Shown here piece after piece: positions 58,584 to 64,000 of a DNA stretch of 64,000 nucleotides. The stretch covers positions 1,116,001-1,180,000 of the forward strand of contig JASISA010000022.1 in NCBI GenBank assembly GCA_031771865.1, in the 5' to 3' direction. The translations under genes were made by a program, and so were the position numbers. Positions within the stretch are counted from its first letter, which is position 1. Every line of letters starts with the position of its first letter. The DNA is from Nothophaeocryptopus gaeumannii (taxonomy: Eukaryota; Ascomycota; Dothideomycetes; Mycosphaerellales; Mycosphaerellaceae). The notes below the pieces were generated by a model, which worked only from the letters and a program-made list of their open reading frames with translations, made no database searches and was not told where the DNA came from.

Positions 58584-59066
58584 TTTGGCAACAGGATCAG
58601 CTTCCTACTCCTCATGAAAGCGCCACCTTTCCCTCTGCAACAGTACCTTTTCTTCCCAAGAAAATTGCAGTGGAATTGTTTTCTACCCAAGACTCCACGA
58701 GCAATTCCGGCTTCTTATCGTTCAATCCTCCCTCGTTCCATGCAGACCCGATCACGTGCCGGAGAATGGTGCACTTTTTTGCCTAATGCGGTCCGTGGTA
58801 TCCGTTGTCAGGTACGTCAAGCATACCCTGCAGCTCCCTGCTGCTGAAAAGCTACGAACATCTGGAGCTTACATCACTTATCTATCCTGCCCGCGTTTTG
58901 ATAACGATTGCACCTCTGCCATTGACACGACGCGTCGCTTTCTAGTTAGTCCGTTCGTCGTTCGCGTTTCTCCAGGAAGCTATAGCTTTGTGGTCCAAAC
59001 CTGCTGTTTTGCTTGAAAGAGATATGAAGACCACCCTTGTTGGACGTAAGAAGAATTCAAGGTAGG

Positions 59067-59084
59067 CAGCCATATATATGGCTG
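59067..59084. promoter_or_regulatory. 18-bp perfect palindrome with AT core
   Basis: CAGCCATATATATGGCTG equals its own reverse complement. It lies about 550 bp before the cupin gene. It could bind a dimeric factor (the core resembles an over-long CArG box) or be chance. Confidence 0.4.
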
Positions 59085-59635
59085 ACTGTCTCTCCTTTCA
59101 CTGCTTGATTTTGAGCTCTTGTTCCTCCTGTTGGCCAATATCAAGCTGTTGACAATCTTGTTCTTCTTTTGAATGGAAGGTATTGAAAAGAAATAGAGAC
59201 TTCGAAGTGAGTATCACTTTCATTCGCATGCCACCAAAGAACTCGAGAGAATAGGCGCAATTGGAGTTGTGGTTTGCAGTTCCCTCTCCGCACTACTTCT
59301 CGACTCCTCGAACATCCACAATCAAATCCACAGGACCATCGAACAATCCCATGATCATCTTCCGCCCCATAGTACAATCCTCGCAGTGATTGATCACGCG
59401 ACTTGTTCAGCTCGAGGGATATTGCACGCAATGGCTTTCATCTTGAAGACTCCCAAAAGTCTATCATCAGAGAGGTCGGCGAGAACCGGTGGCTGGCTAT
59501 CTTGAAGTCGTGAACAGGCGTGCATTGATACATGGAGAATATGGTTGTGATGAAGAAAACTGACCCACTGAATCCCAGACATTCAGCCGCCCGGCGAGAT
59601 CCTCTAAACACACCAAAGAGACTCTGACCAGCAAG

Positions 59636-60346
59636 ATGGGTTCCACCGACGGCGTGCTCAGCATGACCTACCTCCCAAAACAGCAACAAGAATTCAAGCC
59701 GCCTTTGATCGCGAATGAGAATAGCTTCTTGGGAGATGTGGCAACTAGCAAGGATGAGGAGAAGCCGATTAGTGCTGGGTTTTACAGGCAGGAGAAGGGT
59801 GAGTTTTGACAACCCTCTTTTCTCTTTTCGAAGCATGAGGTCTGCGATAGACCGTTGGAGGTGGGCAAAAGGAGCTGGAAGGGCCTGTACGAAGGTGCAT
59901 AAGAGGAGCACGCATGGAAAGCTTTCGCGTGTCATCGAGATAGTAGACTGTTCAGGGGACGCGGCTCTCTTTCCATCTGACGACAAGGTGGTCTTGAAGC
60001 CGCTTGTGGCCTCCCTGCCTTTACTTCCACGGCCAGTCTTCTCCGACCCCTTAGCTAACATTGGTCTCTCCCCCTCAGGAACAAAACTCGTCTACAGATA
60101 TACCTATCACGAGATGAAAATCATCCTCGAAGGGACCTTTGAGATCTCCGACGAGACGGGCAAGGTGAGTCCACAGTCCCTTTCAAATGCTACCTTCGAG
60201 AGCCTGCCGCTCATCGTCTTTCGCAGACCGTAACAGCCACGAAAGGAGACGTCCTTTACTTCCCAGCTGGAGTAACAATCACTTTTAGCAGCCCGGATTA
60301 CGGATTGGCCTTCTACTGTGGACAGAGAAAGGAAGGCGGTGCTTGA
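59636..60346 (+). CDS. EutQ-like cupin protein
   Basis: Exons 59636-59798, 60079-60164 and 60227-60346 give 122 residues; introns are 280 and 62 nt. The cupin core is YTYHEMKIILEGTFEISDETGK...TATKGDVLYFPAGVTITF...GLAFYCGQRK, matching fungal proteins annotated as ethanolamine-utilisation EutQ-like cupins. The usual metal-binding His cluster is reduced, as in that group, so catalytic function is uncertain. The N-terminal part FKPPLIANENSFLGDVATSKDEEKPISAGFYRQEKG is the typical start. Bacterial EutQ is an acetate kinase-like accessory of ethanolamine use; no other eut gene is nearby. The first intron is unusually long for this window. Confidence 0.85.
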
Positions 60347-60529
60347 TATGATTCTCGAATGAGAAAAGGGAGATGTGAGGGTATGAGGAACATGTCCAGG
60401 GATAGATGGACGTCAGGGATGAGAGTGGAGCAGAAGCGTAGGCAGTTAAAACGAAATCTGAATATCGCGTCTGGGTATATCGCCACGCTTGACTCCTACT
60501 CCGTTCCACAGATTTGACTCTTTTGAGGA

Positions 60530-61791
60530 CTATAGCTCCACGTCTGAGAATTGGCTCGTCTCGCCAGGCGTGGGAGGTGCTGCAATTCTCGACTGATCCT
60601 CGTCCTCGTCCTCGTCCTCATCGTCATCTTCATCTCGAGCAGGCTGCTTGCCCTTTCCGAGTGACTTCTTTCGATCCTCAGGCTCCTTCTCCGTGTCGTC
60701 TGATTCCTCTTCATCCTCAGCTGGCGCAGGTTGCTTCTCATTGAGCGTTGTCCCAGCTATAGATTCACCATCCGCTTCGACATCACCCATCTTGGGCGGT
60801 GGAGCAGGCGCATAACCTGTGTTCGAAGCAGCCGCGGCGCCATCGCCATTCTCCCGCGTCGCTCGTTCCGGCGTAGGAGGTGTAGTTTCAATTTTCGGAC
60901 TGTCCCTCATCGGCGCGCTGCTCACGCTCGCGCGCTGCTGATGCGTGCTCGGGCCCATCTGTCTCAACTTCGGATCCGCATCTAGATAGTACCCTCTCAC
61001 GCCCACTATCCTTCCTTCTCTTTCACAACCTTTCACCCAATCTGGTACTACTACCGGCACATTCATCTCCACGGCCTTCTCCCACGCCTGTCCCCTCGGC
61101 TCTGTACACACAAAATGCGTCGTGTCGATCCTCACCGCATCGGTCAACTTCGCACCAATGCGCTGCACTGTCTCTGCAAGACTCTCCTTCAATTGTCCTG
61201 GCATGATCCCCGGCGTGATTGTGATACCATGCAGATCCGTCATCTTGTGCGTTTTGACAACCACCTTCTCGCTCGAATACTGCCCTGCGCTCGTCCTCAG
61301 CCCTAAGTGAAACGTGTATTCCGTATCAAGCGCCAATCCAGAGATCTTGGTACTCAACTTATCGCGTGGAATATTGCCAGCCTTGGTCCCATTTCTGTAC
61401 AGACTGAGACTGCGAAACTCGGCGGTCGCGAGCTCAATGGAGTCCCATTCGAGGACAACGGAGGTCTGGGTGGCATTGCGGCATCGCAGGGCAGGCGGAG
61501 AAGGGGATTTGGAGCCAAACGTCACGAAGATGTCGTGTTGGAGGGCGGAGAATTTCTGTTCGGCGACGCTTTCGGCTTGTTGGTTGCGGGCGACATTGAT
61601 GTCGACGATGCTGCCGGACTGGATGTCTGGTGGAAGGAGAATGGAGGGAAATTCGATCTATTGATATCAATGTTAACAGCTGGCCTTGCTGCCATCAGTG
61701 TTAGTTGGGGATATGCTACCAGGCGCTTGTCTTCAGTGAGGAGGACAGCGACGCCGGCGTCGACCTTGCCGACGGTAAGGGACACGAGCAT
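60530..61791 (-). CDS. CHS5: exomer component CHS5 (FN3 + BRCT)
   Basis: Exons 61720-61791 and 60530-61657 give 399 residues; the intron is 62 nt. The N-terminus SLTVGKVDAGVAVLLTEDKRLIEFPSILLPP is the conserved dimerisation segment of Chs5. It is followed by an FN3 domain (about 78-165), a BRCT domain (about 167-258, with DTTHFVCTEPRG and PDWVKGCEREGR) and a charged C-terminus with Asp/Glu runs (DEDDDEDEDEDEDQ). CHS5 scaffolds exomer, the coat that carries chitin synthase Chs3 and other cargo from the trans-Golgi to the plasma membrane. Yeast Chs5 is 671 residues because of a longer tail; shorter filamentous versions are usual. Start ATG 61791 fits the family. Confidence 0.95.
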
Positions 61792-64000
61792 GTTGGCGAT
61801 GCTGTCTCTATGCGATGTGTGGATTTAGGTGTCAATGGCTGGTGAGCATCACCGGTCAGGGATCTGGAGAAGTCGCGGCCGCGCGGACTTCACTCCGCGC
61901 CAAGCTCATGATCGACAAGAGATCTGACAGCGACATCGACTTCACTTGATCTTCTCACACGCCTCACCACATTTCTTGCCCCTGTCTGTTAATAGCAACT
62001 GCTTGGCCAGGAAAGTATATGTAAGTCTGAAGAATCACCGATGTCATCGTCGTCGTAGGCGCTCTGACACACCCGACGGCAAACTCCCACCGGTCTGCAG
62101 CCCACAAGGCAGATGGCTGTCACAAGCCGCGTGCAAGCCGTCTCTGGTGACAGGTCACCCTCCGCCATGGGCTTTAATGCAGGTCACTATCGCTTCAAAG
62201 CCACGACTCTACTCAATCTCAACCTCACCTCTATGTTGTCTCAAGGCAACATCTCGCCATGATGGTCGTGTACTGCCTCCCATGGAACATACCGTCTTAA
62301 TCTGCCGAGCTATGCGGATGGCTAAGCTACATTCCGTGGAAATGCAGCAAGCTTCTGGACACCGTTCTCCGGTACAGTGATCGGAGTAACGTTGATGCCG
62401 TCCCCGAATTCGAGAATTAGGAGTTAGGAGTTATGCAGTGCAGCATCCTGTTCTGTCGCTTCGGACGTCCTTCACTTGCTGTAACTGCACTGGGGGCCTT
62501 GCAGGTAGGCTCTGGGCCACGGTAGGAACAACCTGTCATTCCTCACTGGATTGCATCTCGTTTGCAGTGATTCCACCCCGAAGCGGTGGAGCTGTACATG
62601 CTGCTTTGGTCAGTACACGCAATTCATAGTCCACAAAAGCGGCATGCGATGGAGCGCCTTCAAGCCGTCATCTCGTCAGCCGAGATCGATCAAGCTCACG
62701 TGGGCGCCAGGCAAGCCAATAGAGTCATACCGAACGCCATCTCGGTCCCTATGAGGCTGGCCGAAGCTCACTATACTACTGGCCTGATGCCCCGCACGGC
62801 AATTCTTGACGCTTTCCATGTTGTCACGAGTCAAACGGCCAGCCAGGGGCAGTATTCCAACGTGTAACAGTTCCACGACACGCCTTCGACGTTGCGGCGT
62901 CGGTGCTATTCAGCTCCTATACCGGTCTCATAATTGAGAGACGTTGACAGGTGCAGCGCCGAACGTCGAAGTGGAAGCAAGTAGTCAGCGGGCACTCCGT
63001 TGAGCGTGGCTTGCATTGGGCGCTTGAGTTGGCCGTGATATGGTGCTGGCGGAAGTATGGTGTACGCTTCCGGTGGACGAGCAAGTCGACGTGAAGACGG
63101 CGTAAAGAATGTGCCAGAGCGCTTGTGTGGAGAACACCCATTCGGCCTGCCATCCGCGATAGCCCTAAGAAAAACATCATTATTTGCAATAGGTATCAGG
63201 CGACCACGCAATTAATGCTAGAAGACTTTGACAATGCCAGAACATGTGTTGTGACGCAAATCGCCCTAGGGCAGTAGGGCAGTTGTGCAGCAAGAAACTC
63301 GGCTCCTTCGGTCGACAGAGTCTAGACGCTGATCGGCACCGAGAGAGAGATCTGCGCAGAAAGCAAGCAGAGCATGCTCAACATGCTTTCCTGGGGTCTG
63401 AACAAACTTCCAGATCTCATTCTGACGATTGTCGCACACGTGGCGAGAACGTGAAGGAGGATGGCATGATGTCGTGGTCACCAACACAGCGTTAGGATCA
63501 CAATCTGGACCCATGCGAGTAGTCTCTCCGATACGAATGTCCGGATCAATTCGAGACTTCCTCAGAGTGGCAAGCAAGTAACCGTACGCATTCCTGTTCA
63601 GTGCGAAGCAAGCGTTCAACATGTCGGTTCGGGGTATGTGGTGGACCACGCGGAGAAGGTGGCGTCTCTCAAAAGAGGCAGCGGAGCTGGCTTGCAGTAG
63701 CGAAGTCTTTCTTTCTTACGCACCGCGAGCACGAAGTCAAATCTTCCCAAGCTTCGACAAATAGCACTCCGGGGCACTGTTCCTTTGGAGACAAGTGCCG
63801 ATGAGGCTGCCACGCGAGATCTATCACTCGCACATTCTAGCGCCACGCCAGCCGAAGCTGTAAAGCAGAATGGCTGCAGCATGTACAACCGCTCAGGCGG
63901 GACGCTATCGTCAGTTATCTTCGAGGTCCCGTTGGCTATGTTGCGGGTTGTACATCACACTCCGAGACCCAAAGTGGTCCGCGGCATCCCGACAAGCAGA
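61792..64000. other. 2.2 kb right edge, no gene recognised
   Basis: Open frames up to 144 residues overlap on opposite strands and match no family. It may contain 5' regions of a gene beyond the edge; nothing is supported. Confidence 0.5.

Larger units (their letters stand above)
58126..59635. other. 1.5 kb intergenic with microsatellite and palindrome
   Basis: No gene recognised. It contains a TAC/ATT-type trinucleotide run near 58559-58583 and an 18-bp perfect palindrome at 59067-59084. Confidence 0.5.

Noticed and set aside
59438..60061. 207-residue minus-strand open frame
   Set aside because: Covers the first exon and intron of the cupin gene in antisense; no family resemblance.

Overview
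The window is nuclear DNA of a filamentous ascomycete. The evidence is short spliceosomal introns (about 43-75 bp, GT/GC-rich donors, CTRAY-type branch sites, CAG/TAG acceptors), roughly one gene per 1.5-2 kb on both strands, and fungus-restricted families: Zn2Cys6 regulators, an ascomycete laccase ending in DSGV, CHS5, a DUF3431 protein and NudC. The gene style resembles Dothideomycetes (Mycosphaerella-like fungi), but that placement is inference. There are no operons; each gene carries its own promoter. Exon limits below were worked out by eye from splice sites, reading frame and family conservation.

Left part (1-13.6 kb): an ABM monooxygenase-like gene facing an EthD-like gene, NudC, a large Zn2Cys6 regulator, a C3HC/Rsm1 zinc-finger protein, glyoxalase I with a probable mitochondrial leader, nicotinamide-nucleotide adenylyltransferase, and a GH16 glucanase-like gene interrupted by one in-frame TAG. 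After a 2.6 kb empty stretch come a laccase-like multicopper oxidase with a long Ser/Thr/Gly-rich N-terminus and a cytochrome P450 (16.1-21.3 kb). A gene-poor 4.2 kb stretch follows.

Centre (25-46 kb): a short Zn2Cys6 protein, RNase P subunit RPR2 divergent from the mRNA-export helicase SUB2, a frame-broken secreted protein, a PEBP-like gene with a frame problem at its start, a decayed rhodopsin-like membrane-protein gene, a DUF3431 protein, and chromatin assembly factor subunit CAC2. Next is a group that looks metabolic: a flavin monooxygenase, a stump of an allantoate-permease-like transporter and a TauD-type dioxygenase. An F-box-like small protein follows.

Right part (46-64 kb): malate synthase with a peroxisomal C-terminus, a two-span membrane protein, an unrecognised secreted protein, a small secreted cysteine-rich protein (effector-like, 12 cysteines) bordered by a G-rich minisatellite, another Zn2Cys6 regulator with an 11-nt last exon, an EutQ-like cupin, and CHS5 of the exomer. 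The last 2.2 kb shows no gene. Housekeeping genes (NudC, NMNAT, RPR2, SUB2, CAC2, MLS1, CHS5) alternate with secreted and accessory genes, and four or five accessory genes are broken or truncated, so the accessory fraction appears to be under weak selection.
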